Positions 1 to 9,034 of a stretch of 64,000 nucleotides of DNA are shown here, in pieces. A model generated the notes under the pieces. It was not told the origin of the DNA. It was given only the letters and a program-made list of their open reading frames with translations, and ran no database searches. This DNA comes from Apiosordaria backusii (lineage: Eukaryota; Ascomycota; Sordariomycetes; Sordariales; Lasiosphaeriaceae). The position numbers and the translations under genes were made by a program. Each line of letters opens with the position of its first letter. The stretch's first letter is position 1. The DNA lies in contig JAUKTV010000005.1 of assembly GCA_030549205.1 (NCBI GenBank), positions 1,116,001-1,180,000 on the forward strand, written 5' to 3'.

Positions 1-1874
1 TCGGCTCTGTGGTTGAGGTTCAGTGCGCTGATGGGACGTTTAATGCCCTCTCACCACGACTCAAGCAGCCCATTGCTGTTCCTCCCCCTCAATGCACACA
101 AAAATCGAAATTGTCTGAGCTGGCGGGGCTTCCTCTGAGCTGGGTCAAAAGAAGGATACCCGGAATGTCAGGACACGAACCATTACAATTGATAAACAGT
201 GGCTCGACGGCCGGTATGGGAATGGATATCAGCTTGGCCATGGTCGCGAGTCTGACACGGTGTTTGAACCACGAGTTCCGCTCATCGTTTGCGAACGGTG
301 TCAAACCGGTCAAGGCCACCTATGGAAGAGAGACACTGGCTCCTGACTTCTGCACACTCTTCGTCCAAGTGTGGAACGAGCTGAGCGAAAGGGCAACGAC
401 GGTCCCAGGAGACAAGCACCTTATCATTGCGAACCTTCTCGGCTTCAATACGGAGCCACTTATGCGACTGAACAAGTCAGCGGAACGGATGGCGTGTATC
501 CTGAGGAGCATGGATGGCGTTCCGATGTCATTGTTCTTCAACATGAACGGGCCAAGACAGAAACCCTCAAAGAACCATCGTGACCGTTGGGTACCGCTAT
601 ATCCAGCAAAACAGAAGCTCACTTTTGGATCGACATTTACGAATCTTCGAAACGTCAAAAACGATTTATATCTCCCTAATAATAGCGTCAGTCGAACCAA
701 AGTGGCTGTGCTCGTCTGTACTGGGCCACCGGACCCCTTTTCGAGCTGCACGTTCACCGTCCACGACACAGTAACGGGCGACCAGTATTCTGTTGAGGTT
801 CACCGGGAGGACGGAGAGACAGATGCCTTTGCAACACCTGAGATTGGACCCTACTGCATTGCTATTCAGCTCGATAACCCAATCCTCACAAAACAAGATA
901 ATGACATTGCAGGCCTTGCAGCTAGACCTCCGCAGGCATACCCAGGGGCACTATTCCGAGTGCGCCGCGTCGTCACCAGAGTCAAGAAACTCTACTACCA
1001 TGCACTCGAGGCCACCTACGAAAAGTCCTTTGAGCTTGTAGAAGAAGACACCTACGACCACGGCAAAGCCCACGACACCTCCAACAAACGAGCAACAGAC
1101 TACTCAGACGGCGACCTAGCCACCGCCTTCTCTAGGCACCCCCGAGGCCTGCTCCGAACAGTCTACGACTGCCCCTCAACCATCACCCGCCTCCCCAACC
1201 TCAGCACCCCGGTCAGTCCATCCTTCCGCCGCTCCCCCGACACCAACAAAGAAGGAGAAGAGAAAACCCAACCAATCCCAACCCTGACCGCCCTCCCCCT
1301 CCCCGAAACCTGGCAAGTGGTCATCGAACGCGAACCACCTACCTACCCCGTGCCCTTACCAACTCGTCCCTCCTTCGCCGACGCTCTAACCCCAGTCACC
1401 GCCCATCTGTCCGTCACCGCCCTCGACGGCCTCGTCGCCTCAGGTTGTGTCGGCTTCGGAATCGCAATTTGCGCAACTATGTTCCCCTCTCTTGCCCCCT
1501 TAGCAAAAGCAGCCGTCATCGCTAAACTCATACTGCATTCCCTATTCCTGATCCAAATGTTCGTCTTTGCCGGGGTGGAAGTCCGTCTAATCTGGAATAT
1601 CCTCCACTTGACGCTAGTGGTGCTTTACACCTTCTCCCGCGTCACCCAGCCCGGCCCAAACCCAGGCGATAAAGTACAAGTTTTAGACTGGGCTTTCATC
1701 GCCTGGGCCTTCCTCGGTCACGCAATCGACTTTGGTGCTCGGATAGTAATACAATGGGTAGTAGTCCCGGAGTTGTTTGAGCAGTATCTGGCTTCCTTTG
1801 ACGATGATTACGACGGGATGGATGGCGTGAGGAGGTACAAGACTCGAAATGGGGGGCGGGGCAAAAGGGGCTGA
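1..1874 (+). CDS. 3' part of a large multi-pass membrane protein (partial, HET-like context)
   Basis: The frame is open from the first base of the window, so the true start lies outside; about 620 codons are visible, ending at TGA 1872-1874. The first ~330 residues look globular, and one stretch (around residues 120-200) resembles the region that follows HET domains in long fungal incompatibility-type proteins; this is a weak recollection, no HET core is in the window. Residues ~350-450 are proline/charge-rich. Residues ~480-600 hold about four hydrophobic segments compatible with membrane helices, followed by an acidic FDDDYDGMDG stretch. The function is unknown; membrane location is inferred. 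The frame stops inside a G-rich run, and the next frame continues with a plausible C-terminal tail (next entry), so the visible stop may not be the real end. Confidence 0.6.
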   Translation, partial: GSVVEVQCADGTFNALSPRLKQPIAVPPPQCTQKSKLSELAGLPLSWVKRRIPGMSGHEPLQLINSGSTAGMGMDISLAMVASLTRCLNHEFRSSFANGVKPVKATYGRETLAPDFCTLFVQVWNELSERATTVPGDKHLIIANLLGFNTEPLMRLNKSAERMACILRSMDGVPMSLFFNMNGPRQKPSKNHRDRWVPLYPAKQKLTFGSTFTNLRNVKNDLYLPNNSVSRTKVAVLVCTGPPDPFSSCTFTVHDTVTGDQYSVEVHREDGETDAFATPEIGPYCIAIQLDNPILTKQDNDIAGLAARPPQAYPGALFRVRRVVTRVKKLYYHALEATYEKSFELVEEDTYDHGKAHDTSNKRATDYSDGDLATAFSRHPRGLLRTVYDCPSTITRLPNLSTPVSPSFRRSPDTNKEGEEKTQPIPTLTALPLPETWQVVIEREPPTYPVPLPTRPSFADALTPVTAHLSVTALDGLVASGCVGFGIAICATMFPSLAPLAKAAVIAKLILHSLFLIQMFVFAGVEVRLIWNILHLTLVVLYTFSRVTQPGPNPGDKVQVLDWAFIAWAFLGHAIDFGARIVIQWVVVPELFEQYLASFDDDYDGMDGVRRYKTRNGGRGKRG

Positions 1875-2248
1875 GGAGGTGGTGGACCAGGACGAGGGCC
1901 AGGTTCGGGAGAAAAAAACCAAAAGTTTGGGTACCGAGGGAGAATCATCATGATGATAACGGCGATGATATCGGACAGGGAGGAGGAGTGGCGAGGCACT
2001 CGGATCAACACGGTTTACTCCCTGATACAGGAAACACAAACAACACAAACAACAACAGCAACAACGGCAATGACATGGACCTGGAGTTTTTCGAACACGA
2101 GCATGGACATCATTACTCTTCTGCCTTTTCGACGCATGACGGGTACGGGGATTATGCCAGGACGCCCGAGGTGCACATGCTAGGGGTTATGGATAGCACT
2201 GGTGGTAGTCAGAGGCATCAGGGGCAGTACAGTACGCTGCCTATCTAG
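1850..2248 (+). CDS. Probable C-terminal tail of the preceding gene in another frame
   Basis: Reading the frame that starts at 1850, the DNA is open to TAG 2246-2248 and encodes a basic stretch, then a DDNGDD-type acidic segment, an Asn/Thr-rich run (about 2035-2068) and a His/Asp/Gly-rich end. The composition fits a low-complexity cytosolic tail after the membrane helices. It joins the upstream frame by a -1 step inside the G run at 1851-1860. Either a base is missing in this sequence, or a short intron lies around 1835-1900, or the gene is truly shifted. No independent promoter or convincing own start is visible; the ATG codons at 1950-1952 are in a different frame. Confidence 0.4.
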   Translation, partial: WGAGQKGLRRWWTRTRARFGRKKPKVWVPRENHHDDNGDDIGQGGGVARHSDQHGLLPDTGNTNNTNNNSNNGNDMDLEFFEHEHGHHYSSAFSTHDGYGDYARTPEVHMLGVMDSTGGSQRHQGQYSTLPI

Positions 2249-3137
2249 TGTTTATTTTAGGGTTAGTTACCTTTGGTTGGGTGGAAAATATTTATTGCAT
2301 ATGGGACACTGGAAATGGATATGGATTTAGGAAGGGAAAGGCGACAGATACCAGGCAGGATTGGGTGTGGCTAGAATTGTGATGTTTAGGTTTATTAACA
2401 CACACGTTTTGGATCAAAAATAACAACCTTGCGTGATATACCTAATTATCTTCAGAGGACGGGAATTGTCATAACAGTCATGCGGAGAGTCACGAGAAAG
2501 TATCGGTGTTTGGGTGGTTATTCAAGATTGTATTTGTCACCTCACAACGCCGTAGCGTGATGGTTAGGGTCACAGGTCAAGTATGTATACATGCTATGCT
2601 TAAAGAATATAGCGTGTTTCGTTCCCGCTCCTCAATAATGCACCAAATGCTGCCATCCATGCCAAATGATGAGTTGGGTTGGTATCACTCTCTTTCTTCC
2701 TTTTTCACTCGCGCAGTCAAAAACGTCCCTGCACATACATCATCATCCCATCCATCATCATCCCATCATCATACCCAGTCAAAACACACAACATCTGACT
2801 CAAAACAATCCTTCATGTACATCGTGCCCCTAGACTAACTAAAAATTATCCTCCTAAAACCCACTCTCGTCTCTTCCATTCCTCCGTCCCGTCCTCCCCA
2901 TTATCTCACCAATAAAACTCGCAAATGTGGTATCTCAGTCGAAAAGAAAATGCTCGCGGTACTTTTGGGGTATGTTATGCGTGTGATCGCTGACACCAGA
3001 ATTGCATGCAAAAAAACGAATGAATAAATATGTACCGGGTGAAAAATGATGAATCAAAATCAGGTCGAAATTGCGGTGAATGTCGTGTCGTTTGACCGTT
3101 CGCAAAACCGAGAGAACGTCAACAAGTGGCATGTTGC
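2249..3137. other. Convergent intergenic region
   Basis: Spacer between two convergent genes. It is moderately AT-rich with a CATCATCC-type microrepeat near 2748-2770. I see no convincing gene, tRNA or transposon here. Confidence 0.5.
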
Positions 3138-5915
3138 TCACTGGTGGAATCCCAAAGAGTCCAGCACAGTCCTAGACTCGAGGCTGCTGAAGCCAGCCAC
3201 GCCGAGTGCTCTCACCTGGCCACTGCCCCTAAGAGCAGCGATGCCATCAGCAATCTTCCATCCTTCCTCCTCATCCACCACAAACAGGTATCTCTTCCCA
3301 CCCGCATCCCTCTGCGTGGCCCGGACAAGATGGAGCCCCTTGGCCGGAGGTCCACCGGCAGAAGCTTGACCGCGTCTGCATGTTCCCTTGCAACAGCGCG
3401 AGAACTCACTCAAGTACTCCAGGGCTTCCTCACCAAGCATTACCTTCGTAGCGCCACGTTCGGCCGCCCGAGGACGAGTGGGCATGGTCTTGAAGAATGG
3501 ATGGTTGGTAGGGATCGAACCTGGGGCGCTCGAAGCGGATGCATTCATTGCATGGGTGGGACACCAGATCTCAATCTGCTTAAGAGTCCAGGCCTTGACG
3601 TCCCACTCCCTTTGTGCCACGCCTCGTACGTCGTCGTCGACGAACAGCCCCGCGCTCGTGATTCGCAGAATCAGACCATCCGTGACCGGCTTGACACCCG
3701 AAACTAGCTGTTGCGCTGGAGTCTTGGAGAACTCGTTCAGGTACGCGTATACGGCCCTAATCACAATCTTGTTCGGATCATTGGTGGTATACGGCTCTCG
3801 CATCGGCGGCGGGGGCGTCGTTCGTGCGGTTGAGGCCGACGGGGCATACGATGATTCGGAGAAATCGGTTTCCGACTTCTTGCGTGGCTTCTTCGGCGTA
3901 TCGTACGGCCGGTAGGAGTATTCATCTGCTGTACCTGTTGACGATTGTGCTGGTTTGGGAGGGGGTTGCTTCTGTGGCGGGGGCTGATACTGGGGTTGGG
4001 GTGGTGGTGCTGGCTTTGGAATGGAGGCATGCGGTGGCGGGACTGGCGACGGCTTGGTAGGAGATGGTGCAGGCTTTGTTGGAGATGGAGGCGGTGGTGA
4101 CGCAGGTCTTGGAGTGGTTGGGGCTGACCAGGCAGATTCTGAAGGAGCAACGCTGGGTGGTTTACCATTTGGCCACATACTTGTCTTCTCACCCACAGAC
4201 GAGTAGGCGTAGGTGGTCCCCCTCCGCTCATTCTGCTCCTTCTCCTCCTTCTCTTTACGAGCCTGTTCCTCTCTCTTGAGACGCTCTTCCCGTTCCTTTC
4301 GCAGTCGAGTCAGACGCTCTTCACGTTCTTTTCTCTCCTGTGCCTCCTTGGCTTCCTTTTCTCGGGCAGCCTGGCGTTCCTGCTCAAGTTTGAGACGCAA
4401 CTCCTCCTTCTCCCTCGCAATCTCCCTTTCCCTGGCTTCGCGCTCGGCCCTTTCTCGAGCCTCGCGTTCTCTCGCTATCCTTTCACGGGTCTCTCGTTCC
4501 GCCCGCTCTCGAGCCTCACGCTCTCTCAGTTCCCGCTGAAGCTTTTCGCGCATCTCCCTTTCAAGCTTTTCCCTAATTTCGCGATTCTCCCTCTCCAGCT
4601 TTTCTCTGAGCTCTCTTTCGATCCTTTCCTTTTCTTTCGCCTCTTGTTCTTTCTTCAGGCGATCTCTCTCTTCTCGCTCCCTTTTGTCGGCTTCCCTTTT
4701 CTCGCGCTCTTTAGCCTCGCGTTCCCGAAGCTCTTTCAACCGCCGAGCCATCTCATCCTTCCGTTTTTGCTCGGCCTCCTTTGCCTTTTGCTCTTCTATA
4801 CGCTTCCGAGTTTCTTCTCTTGCCTTCTCCCAAGCGCTGTTGTTCTTGGTAGGACTCGGCTGGGTAATAGGAGTCTTTGGTCGCTCCTCAACAGGAGGAG
4901 GAGTTGGTGGTGGCGGAGGAGGTTGAACTTTCGGCTTTGGCACCTCCTTGGGCTTAGGAATCTCCTTAGGCTTAGGAACCTCCTTTGGTTTGGGGACCTC
5001 TTTCGGCTTGGGTGGCTCGGCCGGCTTTGGGACCTCCTTTGGCTTCGGGATCTCCTTTGGCTTGGGTGGCTCTGTCGGCTTAGGTACCTCGGCGGGCTTA
5101 GGCGGCTCTTCGGCCTTGGGGACCTCCTCTGCTTTGCGCTCTCTCTTCGACTTCTTCTTAGGTTTTGGCTCGGCCTTTGGCTCCGCTCTTGGCTCCGGCT
5201 TGGGCTGCGGCGTAGGCTCCGACGTAGGCTCCGGCGTAGGCTCCCGCCTTGGTTCTGGCCTCGGGTCCGGTCTTGCCTTTGGTTCCGGTGTCGGTTCCGG
5301 CTTCGGTTCTGGTGGAGGAGGATTAGCCTTTGGTTGTGGCTGCGGTGGCGGGCGAGGTTCCTCCTGCCATGACGACTGATACGAGCCGCCACGATCCCCT
5401 GAATGCTCATCCTGGGGAGGCGGCGGAGGTTGTGGCGGAGGGGCTTGGTTGGGCGTGGGACCGGGGTTCGGGGGAGGGGTGTACCATTCTGATCTGGCTC
5501 CTCCGTAGCCGCCGCCCGGCTTCTGATCACTTCCATTCGCTCGACTCTCATAAAATCGAGAGGTAGTGCTCTCCCCCTGCATCCGTCCGAAGAAGAACAG
5601 CATGGCGGCCATTGCTGCCCATAGCAGATTTCCCATCGCACCGAGGTTTCTCAGGCTCCATAAAATCTGGGCAATCAAGGGCGCAAAATTGATAAACACC
5701 AGCAGTAGTATGACTGAGCAGGCGATGCCGGCGAAAAAGCTATTCCACTGGGGCCTCAGGGACGGCAGATAAAGGAAACCAGCGCCGGCGGAGTGCTCTG
5801 GGATGATGAAAACATCGTACTTCCCGCGTGGAAGACCGGAGCTAGAGGAAGGTCGAGAGCCGGCCGTGGTTCTGGGATTGTCCCCATGTGGGGGAGGGGG
5901 CGGTGGCTGGCTCAT
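3138..5915 (-). CDS. Proline-rich two-helix membrane protein with long charged coiled coil
   Basis: A single-exon gene of 925 codons; ATG at 5915-5913, TGA at 3140-3138. The order is: a short Pro/Ser-rich N-terminus; two hydrophobic segments at about residues 60-83 and 92-110, likely a membrane hairpin; a proline/glutamine linker; a block of KPKE-VPKP type repeats at about 268-335; a very long Arg/Glu/Lys-rich region (about 368-567, many ERE/REK units) that should form a single extended helix or coiled coil; another Pro-rich linker; and a compact C-terminal region (about 710-925) that looks globular and is probably the conserved part. I do not recognise the family. The layout suggests a membrane-anchored scaffold with a cytosolic C-terminal module. 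Long antisense reading frames over the repeat block are composition artefacts. Confidence 0.85.
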   Translation of the reverse strand: MSQPPPPPPHGDNPRTTAGSRPSSSSGLPRGKYDVFIIPEHSAGAGFLYLPSLRPQWNSFFAGIACSVILLLVFINFAPLIAQILWSLRNLGAMGNLLWAAMAAMLFFFGRMQGESTTSRFYESRANGSDQKPGGGYGGARSEWYTPPPNPGPTPNQAPPPQPPPPPQDEHSGDRGGSYQSSWQEEPRPPPQPQPKANPPPPEPKPEPTPEPKARPDPRPEPRREPTPEPTSEPTPQPKPEPRAEPKAEPKPKKKSKRERKAEEVPKAEEPPKPAEVPKPTEPPKPKEIPKPKEVPKPAEPPKPKEVPKPKEVPKPKEIPKPKEVPKPKVQPPPPPPTPPPVEERPKTPITQPSPTKNNSAWEKAREETRKRIEEQKAKEAEQKRKDEMARRLKELREREAKEREKREADKREREERDRLKKEQEAKEKERIERELREKLERENREIREKLEREMREKLQRELREREARERAERETRERIAREREARERAEREAREREIAREKEELRLKLEQERQAAREKEAKEAQERKEREERLTRLRKEREERLKREEQARKEKEEKEQNERRGTTYAYSSVGEKTSMWPNGKPPSVAPSESAWSAPTTPRPASPPPPSPTKPAPSPTKPSPVPPPHASIPKPAPPPQPQYQPPPQKQPPPKPAQSSTGTADEYSYRPYDTPKKPRKKSETDFSESSYAPSASTARTTPPPPMREPYTTNDPNKIVIRAVYAYLNEFSKTPAQQLVSGVKPVTDGLILRITSAGLFVDDDVRGVAQREWDVKAWTLKQIEIWCPTHAMNASASSAPGSIPTNHPFFKTMPTRPRAAERGATKVMLGEEALEYLSEFSRCCKGTCRRGQASAGGPPAKGLHLVRATQRDAGGKRYLFVVDEEEGWKIADGIAALRGSGQVRALGVAGFSSLESRTVLDSLGFHQ

Positions 5916-8563
5916 GGCGAGAGAACGGCCAGCCGGCCCAGAGACAGCTTAACTCGTGTGTAGTGATGATTCTTGAAGGTAATGTCGGATGAGGTAGAAT
6001 CGGGTTAACCGGTGCCGAAATGAGTCGCAATTCGAAGTCGAGGTTGTATATCTACACGGCCATCCAGCCTCGCAAGCAAGTCGTGGGATCAGCTGAAATC
6101 AAAGAGAACAGCAGTCGCGTTGCCAAACTGTAGCCACTGGGCGATGCCGCTAGGAAAGCCGAGGAAGAAAAATACAAGACGCCGGACGCCAATGCCAATG
6201 CCAAAACGCAAAAGTCGCAAATTTGGTCGGTCGCACAGTCAGCCAAGCGCAAGCTGAGATCGCGATCTGATAGCGGGGTGTCGAAATCGGGGCTCTTTTG
6301 GTCAAAGCGAGGAATGGGCGCAAAAGGATGGGGGATTCTAGAAAGAATTCGGCGACAGCCCGAGACTGTGTTATCGACAGGAATGCGGACTTGAGGTATC
6401 GGCTTTCGCAAGAGGTGTGTGTGGGTGTGTGGGTGTGTGGGTGAAGGTGGCCTCAACAATCCTGACAAGATTTCTCGGCCGGGGAGACGCTGTGTTTACT
6501 TTAGGTAGGCCTTCTGACAGAGGCAGCGGCGGCAGTGGGAGCTCCAACTGCCCCCACAAGTGCCCACAATTTTGGAAAGGTGTGTGGCGCACAGATCATT
6601 TGGCAAGTGGTTGCCGTCCCGCATACCCATCGCTTCCACAGTCTATGTACACTTTCTGAGGCCGAGCCGCCTTGGATCTGAAATATCGGCCTCCGCGAGA
6701 TCCAATCAATTCATATTCAATATAGAGCACAATTGGCACATTCAACTTGCGAAGCTTGAGGTCGAAGACCACCAGCTTCCCCCAACACCAACCACCGTCT
6801 CCGCTCACGACTGGAACGCCTGGTCAGTGACAGGAAACGGCCAGGGAGTGCCATGTTTCTCGCTTCGTTGCCATCCGGATTGCGTGGACCCCGGAGTCAA
6901 TAACGTTTTTTTCTTCAACGGTCAGCAGCTTTGGAACCAGCCACCCATCAGTCACGGTAACCTTGCTGAGATAATGACGGAGCAGAAGGCATCACAGTTC
7001 TCGACGGTTGCCGGTGATTGTCTGACGCAGGCACAAGATTCGCAGATCTCCTCCTATCAAACGCGTCGTCCAGTCACTCATCAGCAAACAGAACCGCCGA
7101 TTGAACGGCCCAGAAGCAAAGCACGAAAAGAACGCAACGCCAATGAGTCCAGGTGTCCACTTGTGCATCTCAGAGGGGGGCTGGTGAAGCAGTGGATAGG
7201 ACGCGATGCACCCAATGCACACCCAATTGGGCCAGATTGTGCAATCTCGCCGTTGTGACTTGTGACAGGCCAGAAAGGGTCCACTCTTTCATAGCGAATC
7301 GCGGAGTTGACAGCCCACACCCCCGGAGAGCCGCCAGCCTCCGTGCACAACTCCCCGTCTGAACTCTCCTCCCGCCTCCGCCCACCTGTCAAACGCAGTC
7401 TCCCAGAACTCTGTCTGTGCTTTGGACATGCTCGAATCTTCAATTGCCAAATATCTCATAAGCCATCAAACCTTGAAACCTTCACAAGAAACATCCAACA
7501 GCTGATCACTTCACAAGGACTTGAATTGACTAATCGACAGCCCAAAATGTGATACCGTTGCGACGCGTTGCCCAGCAACGCGTCTTCAATTGGACGCGCT
7601 GCCGTGGGGGTGACGTAGGCCAACCCGCTAGCACACCCTGCCCATCACTCACTCACTGTGCCACTGCGAGGGGCAACTCTTCCCCTCCCCCGTATTCTTT
7701 TCAGCAAAGAACACATGTTCTGGGCTCTCGCTGAAATCTTCGGAAGGAGTCTCATCTGGAAAATCCCTGGTTGCATTAAACTGGAGTCAGCCTTTTTGAA
7801 ATGGCTTCCCAATGCAATGCTGTGTCCCCTGACAACCGCCTCTTATATACTCTTTGATCTTGCTCTTAAGATCATCTTGATCCGTTTATGCAAGGCCGAC
7901 TCCGAGAGAAGAATTGCGGTACGCGCAACCGTGTTCCGTGCCACATTGGCATCCCATCTTGGTCTGTCACTTGAGTCTTTTGGTGGTGTCTGGGCCGGGC
8001 ACCCGGTACCAGTGGGAAGGAAAGGAGGCTGGAATCCTTTCCGTTTTCTGTGCACCCTTCCCGAGGCTGACGGCTGCATTGTGACCTCACCACCTGGTGT
8101 CTTGAGTAACCATCAACGGTCCGTCCTGCACACCGAGGCCGGTGTAACCAAGCTTTGACTTTCTTGCAGACTTGGATGCTGTTCCCCTGAGTTGCCCCTG
8201 AGCCAAGCCCCGAGTTAAGAGTCATGTAGTGCACGTAAGGTGGAGCACTATTTCCCGCCTATTATGCTCAATGGTATCTAAGAGTAAGTCGAATTTATTA
8301 TAAGTTTAAAGAAACGCAAGCCACCCACTCCATCCTTATATAAACCTGTCACGAAACCGTCCATCATATCTACATACCCAGCATCTCCCCACATGACGTG
8401 TCCCCGTCCCATCCTGTTCCTGTATGCAGGCAAAAGCTAGCAAACTCCCACCACCAGAAAGATAAAAGTAACGATCAAATATACCTAACCCTAATCCCAA
8501 TAGCAATCTTCCATGTTATCATGTACCCGTTGATAATTGAGCATTCTGTCGTCTTTGTCCTTG
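5916..8563. other. Long intergenic region (2.6 kb)
   Basis: No gene with convincing coding character is visible on either strand. A plus-strand frame at 6560-7258 is open for 232 codons but has no recognisable domain or clear splice structure. There is a (GTGTGTGG)n-like stretch at 6416-6442 and a perfect 10-bp hairpin at 7562-7584 (separate entry). Confidence 0.45.
7562..7584. repeat. Perfect 10-bp hairpin carrying two ACGCGT boxes
   Basis: The arms GACGCGTTGC and GCAACGCGTC at 7562-7571 and 7575-7584 are exact reverse complements around a 3-base loop. Each arm holds ACGCGT, the core bound by the fungal MBF/DSC1 cell-cycle factor, and a further GGACGCG lies just downstream. Regulatory function is inference; no gene start is close by. 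Confidence 0.5.
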
Positions 8564-9034
8564 TCAATGATTATTATTATTGTTGCCCGGCTGCTGCACC
8601 AAAAGCAGCAGCACCACCTCGACCGCCCAAACCAACGCCGCTGATATCTTTCCCATCAGCCACGCAAGCAGAGCATACCCCTGAACGCTGGCCAAAACTC
8701 CCCTTACAATCAATAAAAGCACGGCGTCAATCACGCCACCTCCCGGTTGATCTTGTTGTTGTTGCTGTTGTTGCTGTCGTCGCTGTTGTCGCGCCGCATC
8801 TGTTGTGCCCTCTGGTGCAATCTCGTAGATATGTGTTGTGGTTGTGGTTGTGGTGAGAGCTCTCCCCGTGGTTTTAGGTAGAGGTAGAGGAGAGGCAGTC
8901 GTGTCCATGCTAGCCTTGTCACTACCACTATTACGATGAGTCTGGGAAGAGGAAACAGAGAGAGAAGAGGAAGCAGAAGCAGAAGCGGCGTCATTCATTG
9001 TACGATCCCCAGCACCGGAAGGTGGCTGCTCCCG
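8564..9034 (-). CDS. In-frame hydrophobic extension downstream of the Vam7-like gene
   Basis: Directly after the TGA of the Vam7-like gene (9037-9035) the same frame stays open for 156 more codons to a stop at 8566-8564; an internal ATG lies at 8998-8996. The product is Ser/Thr-rich, then has a poly-Gln run, then a hydrophobic region (about 50 residues, one or two membrane helices) and ends in PGNNNNNH. As a separate gene it would start only 36 bp after the neighbour's stop, unusually tight for a fungus. Alternatives are stop-codon readthrough or splicing out of the stop (GTC donor near 9045, pyrimidine-rich CAG acceptor near 8946), either of which would give the SNARE a membrane anchor. It could also be an independent tail-anchored protein. 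Confidence 0.5.
   Translation of the reverse strand, partial: REQPPSGAGDRTMNDAASASASSSLSVSSSQTHRNSGSDKASMDTTASPLPLPKTTGRALTTTTTTTHIYEIAPEGTTDAARQQRRQQQQQQQQDQPGGGVIDAVLLLIVRGVLASVQGYALLAWLMGKISAALVWAVEVVLLLLVQQPGNNNNNH

Noticed and set aside
2035..2068. ACAACA microsatellite
   Set aside because: It encodes the Asn/Thr run of the probable C-terminal tail and needs no separate explanation.
3505..3530. GGATCGAACCTGGGG resembling a tRNA T-arm
   Set aside because: No acceptor or anticodon arm around it, and it lies inside the proline-rich protein's coding region.
4213..5641. Long frames opposite and overlapping the proline-rich gene (Leu/Arg/Ser- and Gly-rich translations)
   Set aside because: They are shadows of the repetitive Pro/Lys/Glu codons of the minus-strand gene and show no domains.
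6560..7258. Plus-strand frame of 232 codons
   Set aside because: No recognisable domain, irregular composition and no supporting splice or promoter signals; a chance frame is as likely.
8731..8994. Alternative minus-strand frame of 87 codons under the vam7 extension
   Set aside because: It overlaps the better in-frame extension and its Leu/Gln runs come from the same repeats read in another frame.
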